NCBI GenBank assembly: GCA_964637365.1
Contig: CAZWWH010000009.1
Coordinates: 1-64,000 of the forward strand
From: Cryptoclostridium sp964637365
GTDB taxonomy: Bacteria; Bacillota; Dehalobacteriia; UBA7702
Length of the DNA stretch: 64,000 nucleotides
Direction: 5' to 3'
This document shows, in pieces, positions 1 to 9,192 of the stretch. How positions within the stretch are numbered: the first letter of the stretch is position 1; each line of letters begins with the position of its first letter. The notes under the pieces are model-generated. The model saw only the letters and a program-made list of their open reading frames with translations. It searched no databases and was not told where the DNA came from. A program made the translations under genes and the position numbers.

Positions 1-37
1 ACACACAGTCACGCCGCCCTCTGCGGCAAATAGTTAC

Positions 38-682
38 TTGTCACTATTAACCCTTATGGTAATTACACTTTTATTTGCTTTTGCTGCCTGCAGCAACAAC
101 ACACAAAATGAAAACGATGCAGAATCTGTACCGACAGAAGACCAGTCAACATCAAATACCACGTCACAGCCGTCAAACGAAAATGGACCCACCGAATCAG
201 TTAAAACATTGGTAGTATATTTCTCGGCAAGCGGAAACACAAAAAACGCCGCCCAATATATTGCTGAAGCAACAAACGGCGATCTTTTTGCAATTGAGCC
301 AAAAGATGCTTATACGGATGAGGATTTAGATTGGACGAATGATAACAGTCGTGTAAACTATGAGCACGAAAATGAAAGCGCAAGAAATATTGAGCTTATA
401 GCTTCAACTGTGGATAATTGGGACTCATATGACACAGTTTTTATTGGTTATCCTATTTGGTGGGGTATTGCAGCATGGCCGGTTGATACTTTTGTAAAGG
501 CAAACGATTTCACTGACAAAACTGTTATTCCGTTTTGTACCTCAACAAGCTCAGACTTAGGGGAAAGCGGCGAACTGCTTAAAGAAATGGCAGGTACGGG
601 CAATTGGCTTGAGGGTGAAAGATTTCAATCAAGCGTATCGGAATCAGATGTTAAAGCATGGATTGACCACTTAAATAAATAA
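38..682 (+). CDS. flavodoxin-domain lipoprotein, possibly incomplete at the left edge
   Basis: This is a secreted, membrane-anchored flavodoxin that probably carries electrons via FMN outside the membrane. Counting from a TTG at 38, residues 3-17 are hydrophobic and Cys18 sits in a lipobox (FAAC). A Ser/Thr/Asn-rich linker (about 19-55) precedes the flavodoxin fold. The FMN phosphate loop (YFSASGNTKN) lies at 61-70 and a Trp-rich second loop (GYPIWW) at 137-142. The start is uncertain: neither TTG 38 nor ATG 56 has a clear ribosome site, the signal peptide lacks the usual basic N-terminus, and the frame is open to the window edge, so the gene may begin outside. It heads a run of flavin/redox genes on the same strand. 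Confidence 0.75.
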   Translation: MSLLTLMVITLLFAFAACSNNTQNENDAESVPTEDQSTSNTTSQPSNENGPTESVKTLVVYFSASGNTKNAAQYIAEATNGDLFAIEPKDAYTDEDLDWTNDNSRVNYEHENESARNIELIASTVDNWDSYDTVFIGYPIWWGIAAWPVDTFVKANDFTDKTVIPFCTSTSSDLGESGELLKEMAGTGNWLEGERFQSSVSESDVKAWIDHLNK

Positions 683-756
683 TAAAAATTAAAAAATATC
701 CATTTAAAGTTAAGAAGTATTTCTCTTTTAAAAAAAATCAATTGAAAGGAACAACT

Positions 757-1293
757 ATGAAAAAGGTCTTAGTTTTATCAGGAAGTCCCAGAAAGGGCGG
801 CAATTCAGATTTGCTCTGCGATGAATTTGTTAAGGGCGCAAAGGAAAGCGGCAACGATGTTGAAAAAATATTTATCCGCGGGGAAAAAATCAAATATTGT
901 AATGCCTGCTATTATTGTAAAGACAGCAGCGGCAAGTGTGCAGTCAAGGATGATATAGGTGAAATTCTTGATAAATTTCAGGAAGCAGATGTAATCGTTA
1001 TGGCAAGTCCTGTGTATTTCTATTCTATTGATGCACAGATGAAAGCGCTGATTGACCGATGTGTTGCACGCTGGACGCAGATTGACAATAAAGAATTTTA
1101 TTACATAATGACAGCAGCCGAAGATAGTGACACAGTTATGGACTGTACCCTTGAATGCTTCAGAGGTCTTGCAGCTTGTCTTAAAGGTTCAAAGGAAATG
1201 GGCGTTATTTACGGCAAGGGTGTTTATGAAGCAGGTGCAATTAAGAATATGCCTGTTATGAAAGAAGCCTATGAAATGGGAAAGAACGTGTAA
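757..1293 (+). CDS. NADPH-dependent FMN reductase family, iron-sulfur flavoprotein-like
   Basis: A cytoplasmic flavoprotein of 178 residues. The N-terminal FMN-binding loop (SGSPRKGGN, residues 8-16) is followed by cysteines 48, 51, 54 and 61. This CX2CX2CX6C spacing is that of the 4Fe-4S site in archaeal and clostridial iron-sulfur flavoproteins (Isf). Isf proteins move electrons between ferredoxin and acceptors such as O2 or H2O2; the substrate here is unknown. ATG 757 is preferred over an upstream in-frame start because GAAAGGA sits 7 bases before it. The next gene follows after 3 bases, so the two are co-transcribed. Confidence 0.85.
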   Translation: MKKVLVLSGSPRKGGNSDLLCDEFVKGAKESGNDVEKIFIRGEKIKYCNACYYCKDSSGKCAVKDDIGEILDKFQEADVIVMASPVYFYSIDAQMKALIDRCVARWTQIDNKEFYYIMTAAEDSDTVMDCTLECFRGLAACLKGSKEMGVIYGKGVYEAGAIKNMPVMKEAYEMGKNV

Positions 1294-1296
1294 ACT

Positions 1297-2301
1297 ATGA
1301 AAAAACAGATTCTAACAAAAGGATTTGAGGTAGGTGCGGTTGGTCTTGGCTGTATGGGTTTTTCTCACGCTTACGGTGCACCCACAAAGGATAATGAAGC
1401 GATTGAAATAATCCGAAGAGCTGCAGAAGCAGGATACGACTTGTTTGATACTGCGGAGGTTTACGGAACTCAAGATGCCCCGCATTGTAATGAAGTGCTT
1501 GTCGGCAAAGCATTAAAGCCTTACCGCAATAGAGTTAAAATCGTGAGTAAATTCGGTATTCGCTTTGATATGGAGGATAGCAATGTTAATCGCGCTCTGA
1601 TACCTGACGCAAGACCTGAAGTTATCCGCAAATCAGTTGAGGGCTCCCTAAAAAGGCTGCAAACCGACCATATTGATTTATATTTTCAGCACCGCATTGA
1701 TCCTGCTGTTGAGCCTGAAGCCGTAGCACAGATAATGGCAGACTTGATTAAGGAGGGCAAAATTCTTCATTGGGGTATATCGGAGGTTCATGAAGATTAT
1801 CTTCGCAGAGCAAATGCAGTTTGTCCTGTTACAGCAGTTGAAAACAGATACTCAATGATGGCTCGCCAATATGAAGAATTGTTCCCGACTCTTGATGAAT
1901 TAGGTATAGGCTTAGTTGCATTCAGTCCAATAGCAAACGGATTTTTAAGCGGTAAATATGATGAAAATTCTACTTTTGATAAAAAGTACGATTACAGAAG
2001 TATAATGCCGCAGTTTACAGCTCAGGCGATAGAAAAAAATAAAAATCTTATTGACTTGCTTTATGATATAGCAAACGGTAAAAATGCAACTCCTGCACAG
2101 ATTTCGCTTGCGTGGATGATTTGCAAAAGGCCCTGGATCGTTCCGATACCCGGCACAAGAAAACTTGAAAGGTTAAGGGAAAATGCAGGCGCTGCTGATA
2201 TTGAATTAACCAACGATGAAGTAAACGCAATAGATACTGCACTTAATCATATGGAAATGTCCGCTGTTTTCGGCGGAACTAAAATAATTGATAAGGAGTA
2301 A
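1297..2301 (+). CDS. aldo/keto reductase
   Basis: A 334-residue NAD(P)H-dependent carbonyl reductase with a complete AKR tetrad visible: Asp51 and Tyr56 (in DTAEVY), Lys85 and His132. The C-terminal nucleotide-binding region carries the usual IPGTRKLERLRENAGA-like segment. It resembles the YhdN/AKR11-14 type clostridial enzymes usually annotated only as aldo/keto reductase. It lies between two Isf-like flavoprotein genes with 3 bases and a short gap on either side, suggesting one redox operon. The natural substrate cannot be read from sequence. Confidence 0.88.
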   Translation: MKKQILTKGFEVGAVGLGCMGFSHAYGAPTKDNEAIEIIRRAAEAGYDLFDTAEVYGTQDAPHCNEVLVGKALKPYRNRVKIVSKFGIRFDMEDSNVNRALIPDARPEVIRKSVEGSLKRLQTDHIDLYFQHRIDPAVEPEAVAQIMADLIKEGKILHWGISEVHEDYLRRANAVCPVTAVENRYSMMARQYEELFPTLDELGIGLVAFSPIANGFLSGKYDENSTFDKKYDYRSIMPQFTAQAIEKNKNLIDLLYDIANGKNATPAQISLAWMICKRPWIVPIPGTRKLERLRENAGAADIELTNDEVNAIDTALNHMEMSAVFGGTKIIDKE

Positions 2302-2308
2302 TTGTACT

Positions 2309-2947
2309 ATGAAAGTGTTATTGATAAACGGGAGTCCGCATAAAAACGGATGTACCTATACTGCTCTTTGCGAGGTTGCAAAAGCAATGAATAACGAAGG
2401 AATTGAAACCGAAATTCTTTGGATACAAAATAAACCCATAGGCGGCTGCATTGCTTGCAAGTCCTGTGTAAAAACAGGCAAATGTGTTTTTGACGATGTT
2501 GTAAATAAATGCAGGGAAAAAGCAATACAGGCAGACGGCTTTATTTTCGGTACGCCCGTTCACTATGCCGCTGCAGCAGGCAATATGACTGCCTTTATGG
2601 ACAGATTGTTCTATTCCGATTTCTGTGGAAACGGTGGTAAATCCTTCAGCTTTAAACCTGCCGCAACAGTTGTTTCCGCAAGAAGAGCCGGAACAACAGC
2701 AACCTTTGACCAAATGAATAAATATTATACAATTTCTCAGATGCCGATTATTTCTTCAAGATATTGGAATATGGTGCACGGCACTACACCTGATGAGGTA
2801 AGGCAGGATGCTGAAGGAATGCAGGTAATGCGCTTTCTCGGCAGAAATATGGCATATTATCTAAAATGTATTGAAGCAGGAAAAAAGGCAAGAATTGCTT
2901 TGCCTGAACAAGAGCCTGTTTCATTTACAAATTTTATTAGGGAGTGA
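2309..2947 (+). CDS. NADPH-dependent FMN reductase family, iron-sulfur flavoprotein-like (second copy)
   Basis: A 212-residue paralogue of the gene at 757. The FMN loop (NGSPHKNG) is at residues 7-14 and cysteines 47, 50, 53 and 59 give a CX2CX2CX5C cluster motif. The C-terminus is longer and contains a conserved MNKYYTISQMP-type segment seen in flavodoxin-family NAD(P)H oxidoreductases. ATG 2309 has AGGAG at 2294-2298; an earlier in-frame start at 2288 would overlap the reductase upstream and lacks a ribosome site. It is translationally close to the aldo/keto reductase. Confidence 0.85.
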   Translation: MKVLLINGSPHKNGCTYTALCEVAKAMNNEGIETEILWIQNKPIGGCIACKSCVKTGKCVFDDVVNKCREKAIQADGFIFGTPVHYAAAAGNMTAFMDRLFYSDFCGNGGKSFSFKPAATVVSARRAGTTATFDQMNKYYTISQMPIISSRYWNMVHGTTPDEVRQDAEGMQVMRFLGRNMAYYLKCIEAGKKARIALPEQEPVSFTNFIRE

Positions 2948-2953
2948 GTAAAC

Positions 2954-3241
2954 ACGAAAAAAATTATTTCTATTGTTTTATGATTGTTTTTGGTTCTCTC
3001 TTTTGCAGCGTGTAGTAATTCAAATAATGCCGGGCAAACAACAACTGATCAGCCGCAAGCATCCTCGGCTGATATTTCTACCGTGCCTACCGAATACACC
3101 GATACATCAAATGGTAAAGTTCTGACTGTATATTTCACAGCGGCAGGAAACAGTGATGTCGGTGCAGTTCCATCTGCCAGTGTTGTAACCGTCAATGGTT
3201 ACTTATCTGGCGGAACTCAGGCGCTTGCCCAGATGATATAG
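2954..3241 (+). pseudogene. decayed flavodoxin lipoprotein
   Basis: The frame reads as a lipoprotein signal (KKIISIVL, then FLVLSFAAC) but has ACG where the start should be and a TGA at 2981-2983 inside the signal peptide. After a Ser/Thr linker the flavodoxin loop is recognisable (VYFTAAGN). It then jumps directly to a C-terminal segment (GGTQALAQMI), so the FMN fold core is deleted. It looks like a relative of the gene at 38-682. No product is expected. Confidence 0.7.
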
Positions 3242-3460
3242 AGTGAAACAGAGCAGATAAACTATAGTATATTACCCTATGTTTTTTAATTAGCCCTTAT
3301 ATCTTTATATCAGAAATACGATTCTATCGTTTGTTCCCGTTGAAATAAAATTAGGAATATTAACCTCTCCCACCTGTGTATCAATTCCGTTCATTTCTCC
3401 ATATATTGATTACATTGCATTTTCCTCTAATTTTAATTCTATATAATTGTTGTAAAATAC

Positions 3461-3515
3461 AAAATGCCGTAACGAATGCTTTTACTCTATTTCAAGATAT
3501 TCGTTAAGGCATTTT
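3461..3515 (-). terminator. terminator-like hairpin after the MATE gene
   Basis: Arms 3461-3477 and 3499-3515 pair over 17 bases with one mismatch around a 21-base loop. Read on the minus strand it ends in GGCATTTTGTATTTT. It lies about 45 bases past the MATE stop and would end the importer operon. The rest of 3242-3560 is AT-rich and shows nothing else. Confidence 0.6.
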
Positions 3516-3561
3516 AGCTAAAACCAACGTTTTTATGCTTCATATAAGTTTGTTATTTCCG

Positions 3562-4890
3562 TCAAATTCGTTTTTCCACAATACCATGGTAAATCCACAG
3601 TAATACCGTGGCAACGGCCCAGGAAATAGGATACGTTACAGCCACAGTTGTGATCTCATAACGGACATGAAGGAGCACTAAAAGAAGAAAAATTCGGACG
3701 CCGCAAAAACTGACAAGCGTAATCAGCATGGGAGCAACGGCTCGTCCCACACCACGCAACTTGGAGCTGTAACATTCTAATATCGCATAAAGAAAATAAA
3801 AGGGAAAGGCAATGGAAATGATACTATACCCATAGCGAATAACAGCACTATCATCAGTAAATAAGCCAAAGATATGGTTTCCTGTGAATATCAATAACGT
3901 ACTGAGAAATGCCGTCAAAATCAGGCCAAACAGAAGGCAGCAACGAAAGCCATATTTCATGCGATCAAATTGTTCAGCACCATAATTTTGTCCAACAAAA
4001 GAAACTACTGCCTGTCCTAATGCTAAAATAGGCAAATAGATAATCATTTCCACTTTAAAATAGGTAGCAAAGGCCGCAATGGCATTAACGCCAAAGCCGT
4101 TGATTTTCCACTGAATGATGATATTAGATAAGGTAATAACAATGGATTGGATTCCTACAGGAACACCGATTTTAAGAATGCGCCCAAGCAGAGCCCACTG
4201 ACAGGACAGCGGAAAAAAATCCAAAGAGATTTTTTTATCCAAGCGATGCAGATGAACAACACAAAATAGCATGGCAATCGTTTGCGAAAAAAATGTAGCC
4301 AGAGCTGCGCCGGTAACGCCCATATCCCAAACAGCAATGAATAGGAGATCGGAAATGATATTCACAATGCAGCCGATTAGCTGAAAAATCATAGGAGAAC
4401 GAGAATCCCCCATAGCGCGAAGAATTCCGGAACAGAGATTATAAAGCACAATAGAAACGATGCTCAGCATATAAATCCGCAGATACCGCACGGCCAAACC
4501 GTAGATCTCAGTAGGGGTATTCATCCAAGTAAGGAAGGTCGGCGCTAGGCAAAGTCCTATAGCCATCAGAATCAGACCACCTACAACACCCATAATAACA
4601 ACGGTCTTCATGAGCTTTTTTAGTTTCTCACTGTCACCGCTACCACAGTAATGGGCTGCGACTACATTCGTTCCTACGGCCATGCCATAAAAGAAGCCAA
4701 TAAGGCAAGTAATAATCAAATCACTGGCCCCAATAGCCGCATAGGATTCGGTCCCGGTAAATCGTCCCACGCAAATCAAATCTACCGTGCTGTATAGTTG
4801 TTGAATTAAGCTGCTGGCCAACAGAGGTAGGGAAAAAAGGAAAATACTTTTACCGATGCTTCCGGAAGTAAAGGAATTCTGTTTCATCAT
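3562..4890 (-). CDS. MATE family efflux transporter
   Basis: A 442-residue polytopic membrane protein with about twelve hydrophobic segments in two halves, typical of MATE (MatE Pfam) exporters of the NorM/DinF group. These use Na+ or H+ gradients to export organic cations and other small molecules. The N-terminal motif around residues 16-55 (FSLPLLASSLIQQLYSTVD) is characteristic. It starts 4 bases after the stop of the ABC ATPase upstream, so it is the last gene of the riboswitch-led operon. An exporter inside an importer operon may return a carrier molecule; that is inference. Confidence 0.88.
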   Translation of the reverse strand: MMKQNSFTSGSIGKSIFLFSLPLLASSLIQQLYSTVDLICVGRFTGTESYAAIGASDLIITCLIGFFYGMAVGTNVVAAHYCGSGDSEKLKKLMKTVVIMGVVGGLILMAIGLCLAPTFLTWMNTPTEIYGLAVRYLRIYMLSIVSIVLYNLCSGILRAMGDSRSPMIFQLIGCIVNIISDLLFIAVWDMGVTGAALATFFSQTIAMLFCVVHLHRLDKKISLDFFPLSCQWALLGRILKIGVPVGIQSIVITLSNIIIQWKINGFGVNAIAAFATYFKVEMIIYLPILALGQAVVSFVGQNYGAEQFDRMKYGFRCCLLFGLILTAFLSTLLIFTGNHIFGLFTDDSAVIRYGYSIISIAFPFYFLYAILECYSSKLRGVGRAVAPMLITLVSFCGVRIFLLLVLLHVRYEITTVAVTYPISWAVATVLLWIYHGIVEKRI

Positions 4891-4894
4891 GATC

Positions 4895-5854
4895 TCATAA
4901 AGCCAGGTGGCACGCTACTTGATGAAACTCCCCTACCGTTTTCAATCGTGGTTTTTCCTTTTTGCAGATTTCCATACAGCAATCACAGCGATTCTGAAAA
5001 GGACAGCCCGTGGGAACATCCAAAGGACTGGGGACATCGCCTGAAAGACTCTTAATTCTTGCATCAAAATCCATATGAATGTGAAAGATGGAAGACATCA
5101 ATGCCTTGGTATAAGGATGAAAACTTTCATCTTTGAGGTGTTGCCCAGGGAGAATTTCAACAATATTTCCCAAATACATTACAGCGATCTGGTGGGAAAT
5201 TTGGCTAACTAAGGCCACATCATGACATATAAAACCGATAGCAATCCCCTTTTCTTTTTGTAATTTCGCTACCAAATCTAAAATATTTTTTTGTACAGAT
5301 ACATCCAAAGCCGAAGTGGCCTCATCACAAATAATAACTTCCGGCTCCAAAGTCAGAGCTCGTGCCACCCCCACTCTCTGTCGCTGACCGCCACTCATAT
5401 TATGAGGATATCGGTTGGTCATTTCCGCAGGGAGTTCCACCATTTCCAGATATTTTTTAGCTACCTCATTCTTTTCCTTTTTAGATATTAGGCCAAAATT
5501 CAGAAGTGGTTCACAGATGATGTCCTTGATTTTCATTTTAGGGTCAAAGGAGGCCATAGGGTCTTGAAAAACCATTTGAATTTTCCGTCGATTTTTCCAA
5601 CGTTTTTTGCCACTATATTTTGAGATATCATCACCATGAAAAAGGATTTCTCCTTCGGTTGGTTCCTCCAGATGAACCAGCATTTTCATAAAAGTACTTT
5701 TGCCACAGCCGCTTTCCCCTACAATACCCAAGGTTTGTCCCTTATAAAACTGTAAAGAAATATGATCACAGGCCGTAAGGAACCGATGATTTGCTACAGG
5801 GAAACGCTTTACAAGGTCTTTCGTTTCCAGAATCATATTTTCCGCTTCAAACAT
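4895..5854 (-). CDS. ABC transporter ATP-binding protein, OppF/DppF/NikE type
   Basis: The second ATPase of a peptide/nickel-type ABC importer. It has Walker A (GESGCGKST, about residues 46-54), the signature MSGGQRQRVG, Walker B (VIICDEAT) and an H-loop (ICHD). The C-terminal oligopeptide-type extension carries a cysteine cluster (CPFQNRCDCC, then C and CH), which in OppD/F relatives can hold a 4Fe-4S cluster. The frame overlaps the previous ATPase. ATG 5854 with GGTGAG just upstream is preferred to ATG 5866, which has no ribosome site. Confidence 0.87.
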   Translation of the reverse strand: MFEAENMILETKDLVKRFPVANHRFLTACDHISLQFYKGQTLGIVGESGCGKSTFMKMLVHLEEPTEGEILFHGDDISKYSGKKRWKNRRKIQMVFQDPMASFDPKMKIKDIICEPLLNFGLISKKEKNEVAKKYLEMVELPAEMTNRYPHNMSGGQRQRVGVARALTLEPEVIICDEATSALDVSVQKNILDLVAKLQKEKGIAIGFICHDVALVSQISHQIAVMYLGNIVEILPGQHLKDESFHPYTKALMSSIFHIHMDFDARIKSLSGDVPSPLDVPTGCPFQNRCDCCMEICKKEKPRLKTVGEFHQVACHLAL

Positions 5855-6632
5855 AACGCTCACCATCCAGAGAAGGCACCGAGTCTAAAAGTTTTCTTGT
5901 ATAATCGCTTTGAGGACAACGAAGCACCTCATCTCGATTTCCCATATCGACAATACTACCTTCTTTCATCACGACGATCTTATCGGCCATATAAGCCGCT
6001 ACACCAAGATTATGGGTCACCAAAATAATACCCGTTTGATAGCTATCCCGAAGTTCCATCATCTGACGCACAATTTGTGCCTGAGTTGTTACGTCTAGAG
6101 CGCTGGTAGGCTCATCTGCCATCAAGAGCTTGGGTTGAAACGTCATGGCCATAGCAATTCCTACCCTTTGGCGCATACCTCCGCTCAATTGGAAGGCATA
6201 GCTATTCATGATATTATCCACACTAGGGAGCTGCATTTTTGCCAACATCTCACGGGCCATTTCATCTGCCTCCTTTACGGAAACCTTTTGATGAGTACAA
6301 ATGTATTCCACAAACTGATGCTTAATTTTCCGAATTGGATTAATCATGGCGCCTGAATCTTGAAAAATCATGGATATTTTGGTACCACGGAAATTGCGCC
6401 ATTGTTCTTTGGAATAAGCAAGAACCGACTCACCTTCAAAAAGGATATCGCCATGGGTGATGGTACCACCGCTGGGCAATAGGCCCATAATACTGCGAAT
6501 CACGGTAGTTTTGCCGCTTCCGCTTTCTCCAACGATACTGATAATTTCCCCAGGACTTATATCCAGATGAAAGTGCTCCAATACCGGTTGATTGCTGCCA
6601 TATTGCACTGTTAGATCGCTGATTGTCAACAT
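5847..6632 (-). CDS. ABC transporter ATP-binding protein, OppD/DppD/NikD type
   Basis: First ATPase of the importer, 261 residues from the chosen start. Walker A is GESGSGKTT, followed by the Q-loop (MIFQDSGAMINPIRK), signature LSGGMRQRVG and Walker B (LLMADEPT). It is shorter than full DppD because it lacks most of the C-terminal oligopeptide extension, as in NikD. GGAGAG four bases before ATG 6632 sets the start. An ATG at 6656 would fall in the intergenic hairpin. It shares 8 bases with the next gene, which suggests translational coupling. Confidence 0.87.
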   Translation of the reverse strand: MLTISDLTVQYGSNQPVLEHFHLDISPGEIISIVGESGSGKTTVIRSIMGLLPSGGTITHGDILFEGESVLAYSKEQWRNFRGTKISMIFQDSGAMINPIRKIKHQFVEYICTHQKVSVKEADEMAREMLAKMQLPSVDNIMNSYAFQLSGGMRQRVGIAMAMTFQPKLLMADEPTSALDVTTQAQIVRQMMELRDSYQTGIILVTHNLGVAAYMADKIVVMKEGSIVDMGNRDEVLRCPQSDYTRKLLDSVPSLDGERYV

Positions 6633-6652
6633 TGAACTCTCCATTTTACCAT

Positions 6653-6690
6653 GCATCGCTCTGCCGCCCCTTTAGGGCAGCAGACGATGC
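6653..6690 (-). other. intercistronic hairpin downstream of the binding-protein gene
   Basis: GCATCG...CGATGC with inner CTGC/GCAG and GCCC/GGGC pairs makes a long, slightly bulged stem with a small loop between the binding-protein stop and the first ATPase. It has no U-run, so it is more likely a 3' stabiliser of the binding-protein message than a terminator. Confidence 0.5.
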
Positions 6691-6699
6691 AACAATACA

Positions 6700-8280
6700 T
6701 TAAGAAGCAGGTTTGATATCTGGTGTGATCCAGTAATAGTCAGCGGTAGGAATTTTTACTCCAGTTACCGACTGATTGCTGATCATAGTGCTGTGGTAAT
6801 AGCCATGAACCAGAACAGCGGAATCATCAATCAAAATTTGCTGTAATTGCTGAATTAATTCTTTACGCACGGATTCATCCGTTTCAGTTTCCAACTGTTC
6901 ATACAAAGCATCGTATTTTTCATTGGCATAACCGCAATAATTAGCTGTGGATTTACTATACCAGTTATCCATATAAGTATAAGGATCGCCTACAGGAACA
7001 GTTAACCAATTGTTGGCCAAAAGATCATATTCCCCAGCCACAAGCATATTCCATTCAGTATCGGCATCAGTGGTATTAATGGTGGCCTTGATACCGATTT
7101 CTTTCAGATAGGAAACAACAGCTTCGGTAAAGTCTTCCAGATTTCTGCCTTCATAGGTGAGGTATTTTAGATCAATCGTTTGGCCATCTAATTCCCGATA
7201 ACCGTCGCCATCATTGTCAACGATGCCGGCATCATCCAAGAGTTTTTTAGCGCCTTCAGAATCATAAGGGGTCGCATCATTCAAATTTTCATAACCATAG
7301 TCCAAAGTAGAGGGAAGCACTGAACAGCCTGCGGTGTACATTCCGCCAACGGTGGTTTCACACATGGTATCGTCATCCAATGCCATAAGAATTGCTTTTC
7401 TCAAGGTGTCATTGGCAAGAATGCCTTTTTGATTCATGTAGGAAAAGGCACAACGAACGCCGATGGCTTCAAAAACATTGTAGTCCGAGTTTTCGCGAAG
7501 CTTGTCCAAATCGCTGGTAGTTGTAATATTTTCCACCAAATCCACATCACCATTTTCGATGGCCATGGCTTTGGTGGTGCTGTCAGCAATGAAAATGATG
7601 TTTAACTTTTCATACGCAACTTTGCCGCCCCAATAATGTTCATTGGCTACCATGTCAATAGAGGTACCTGTTTCATATTTTTCAATGGCATAAGGACCGG
7701 TACCGATGGGCTGTTCATCATAGTCAGTACCAGCAGTTGTATCAAGAATAGAAAAGAAGGGATGAGCTAGTACAGCACAAAGATCAGCATATGGTTTCGA
7801 TGTCACAATGGTTACGGTATTCGTTGCATCATCGGCAGCAATAGACTCATATTCCATATAGACAGAGGGGGTGGAATTTCCATCTCCGGATTTTTCTTCC
7901 TCGTACATCCGTTCAATGGAGGCTACCACAGCGGAAGCATTCATATCATTGCCATTGGAAAATTTTACGCCATCACGGATATGAAATTTCCAGGTTGTTT
8001 TGGCATCATCTACTTCATATTTGTCGCAAAGTAAGGGTTGAGCGTTCATTTCGTCATCAAAACGGAAGAGGCATTCCCCAATGCCATAACGACTGGTACA
8101 CCAAGCTGCATTCATCATTGCTGAAGGATCCAATGAGTCTGAGTAATTAAAGCACCCAAATTTCAACGTCCCAGAATCCCCTGATGAATTCTCTTGGGAA
8201 TCACCACCGCAACCGGCAAATGCCGTTACGGATACAACTGCCGCTAAGGCAAGAGCTACAAGTTTCTTGATTGCTTTCAT
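6700..8280 (-). CDS. extracellular solute-binding lipoprotein, family 5 (peptide/nickel type)
   Basis: A 526-residue substrate receptor of the ABC importer. It has a basic N-terminus, a hydrophobic signal to residue 20 and a lipobox with Cys24 (FAGC). The mature part has the SBP_bac_5 pattern, with TWKFHIRDGVKFSNG near residues 90-105 and IGTGPYAIEKYETG near 190-205. Family members bind oligopeptides, nickel or cobalt chelates, or opine-type metallophores; the pocket cannot be assigned by eye. AGGAGG lies directly before ATG 8280, and hairpins flank the gene on both sides, fitting the usual excess of binding protein. Confidence 0.9.
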   Translation of the reverse strand: MKAIKKLVALALAAVVSVTAFAGCGGDSQENSSGDSGTLKFGCFNYSDSLDPSAMMNAAWCTSRYGIGECLFRFDDEMNAQPLLCDKYEVDDAKTTWKFHIRDGVKFSNGNDMNASAVVASIERMYEEEKSGDGNSTPSVYMEYESIAADDATNTVTIVTSKPYADLCAVLAHPFFSILDTTAGTDYDEQPIGTGPYAIEKYETGTSIDMVANEHYWGGKVAYEKLNIIFIADSTTKAMAIENGDVDLVENITTTSDLDKLRENSDYNVFEAIGVRCAFSYMNQKGILANDTLRKAILMALDDDTMCETTVGGMYTAGCSVLPSTLDYGYENLNDATPYDSEGAKKLLDDAGIVDNDGDGYRELDGQTIDLKYLTYEGRNLEDFTEAVVSYLKEIGIKATINTTDADTEWNMLVAGEYDLLANNWLTVPVGDPYTYMDNWYSKSTANYCGYANEKYDALYEQLETETDESVRKELIQQLQQILIDDSAVLVHGYYHSTMISNQSVTGVKIPTADYYWITPDIKPAS

Positions 8281-8293
8281 TTTTCCTCCTTTT

Positions 8294-8312
8294 CAGGCAT
8301 AGTTATTGCCTG
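8294..8312 (-). other. leader hairpin before the binding-protein gene
   Basis: CAGGCA and TGCCTG pair across a 7-base loop just upstream of the AAGGAGG ribosome site of the binding-protein gene, in the 72-base gap after the permease. It may protect a processed message end. Confidence 0.45.
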
Positions 8313-8352
8313 TACGCATATTTTCAACATTTTGCATGCAAAAACAATCGTC

Positions 8353-9189
8353 TCATTTTTCATTTTCGAACTTAGGATCAAGAATATCTCTGAGGCTATC
8401 TCCCATCAAGTTAAAGACAATTACCACAAGACAGATGGCAAGTCCAGGAAATACCATCAGCCAAGGGCAGGATAGCATATATGCACGGCCTTCATTCAGC
8501 ATAAGGCCCCATTCTGCCATTGGTGGCTGCGCGCCAAAACCCAAAAATGATAGACCAGCGAGTTCTAAAATCATCGTGCCGATATCTGTAGTAGCCGTAA
8601 TGACAAGCGTGGGAATCACATTAGGTATCATGTGTCTAATAAGAATTTTACAAGTTTTGGTGCCGTTGACCTCGGCAGCATAAACAAAATCCCTATGCCG
8701 GATTTTTAGCACCAAGCTCCGCGCCAAACGGGCATATTTGGTCCAACTTACTATCATGATGGCAATTATGGCATTAACAATACTTGCCCCCAGAATCCCA
8801 GCCACAGCAATGGCCAAGACCATTCCCGGGAAGGATATCATCATATCTGACAGACGCATAATGACAGCGTCAACCTTGCCGCCGAAATAACCGGCAATCA
8901 CTCCCAGAATTGAGCCAATCACAAAAATCGAAGTGACCAAGACCAAAGATGCTACCAGAGATACTCGTGTGCCAAAAAGCACCCGGGAAAAAACATCTCG
9001 CCCTAATTTATCGGTACCAAACCAATGCTCCCCGTCTGGAGACTGAAAGGCGTTTTTCATATCAGCGGCAGTAGGATCATGAGGTGCCAATATAGGTGCC
9101 AAAACCGCAGATAAAACTATTAGAATTAAAACTACACTGAGGATGGTGAACAATTTATTTTTTTTAATAAATTTACTGAGCTTTTCCAT
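8353..9189 (-). CDS. ABC transporter permease, DppC/NikC type
   Basis: A 278-residue inner-membrane subunit. Residues 12-35 form the first membrane helix, followed by the DppC/OppC signature (APHDPTAADMKNAF...HWFGTDKLGRDVFSR). Five further hydrophobic segments follow, and the EAA loop (EVNGTKTCKILIRHMIPNV) contacts the ATPases. It starts 3 bases after the DppB-type gene. Confidence 0.9.
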   Translation of the reverse strand: MEKLSKFIKKNKLFTILSVVLILIVLSAVLAPILAPHDPTAADMKNAFQSPDGEHWFGTDKLGRDVFSRVLFGTRVSLVASLVLVTSIFVIGSILGVIAGYFGGKVDAVIMRLSDMMISFPGMVLAIAVAGILGASIVNAIIAIMIVSWTKYARLARSLVLKIRHRDFVYAAEVNGTKTCKILIRHMIPNVIPTLVITATTDIGTMILELAGLSFLGFGAQPPMAEWGLMLNEGRAYMLSCPWLMVFPGLAICLVVIVFNLMGDSLRDILDPKFENEK

Positions 9190-9192
9190 CGA

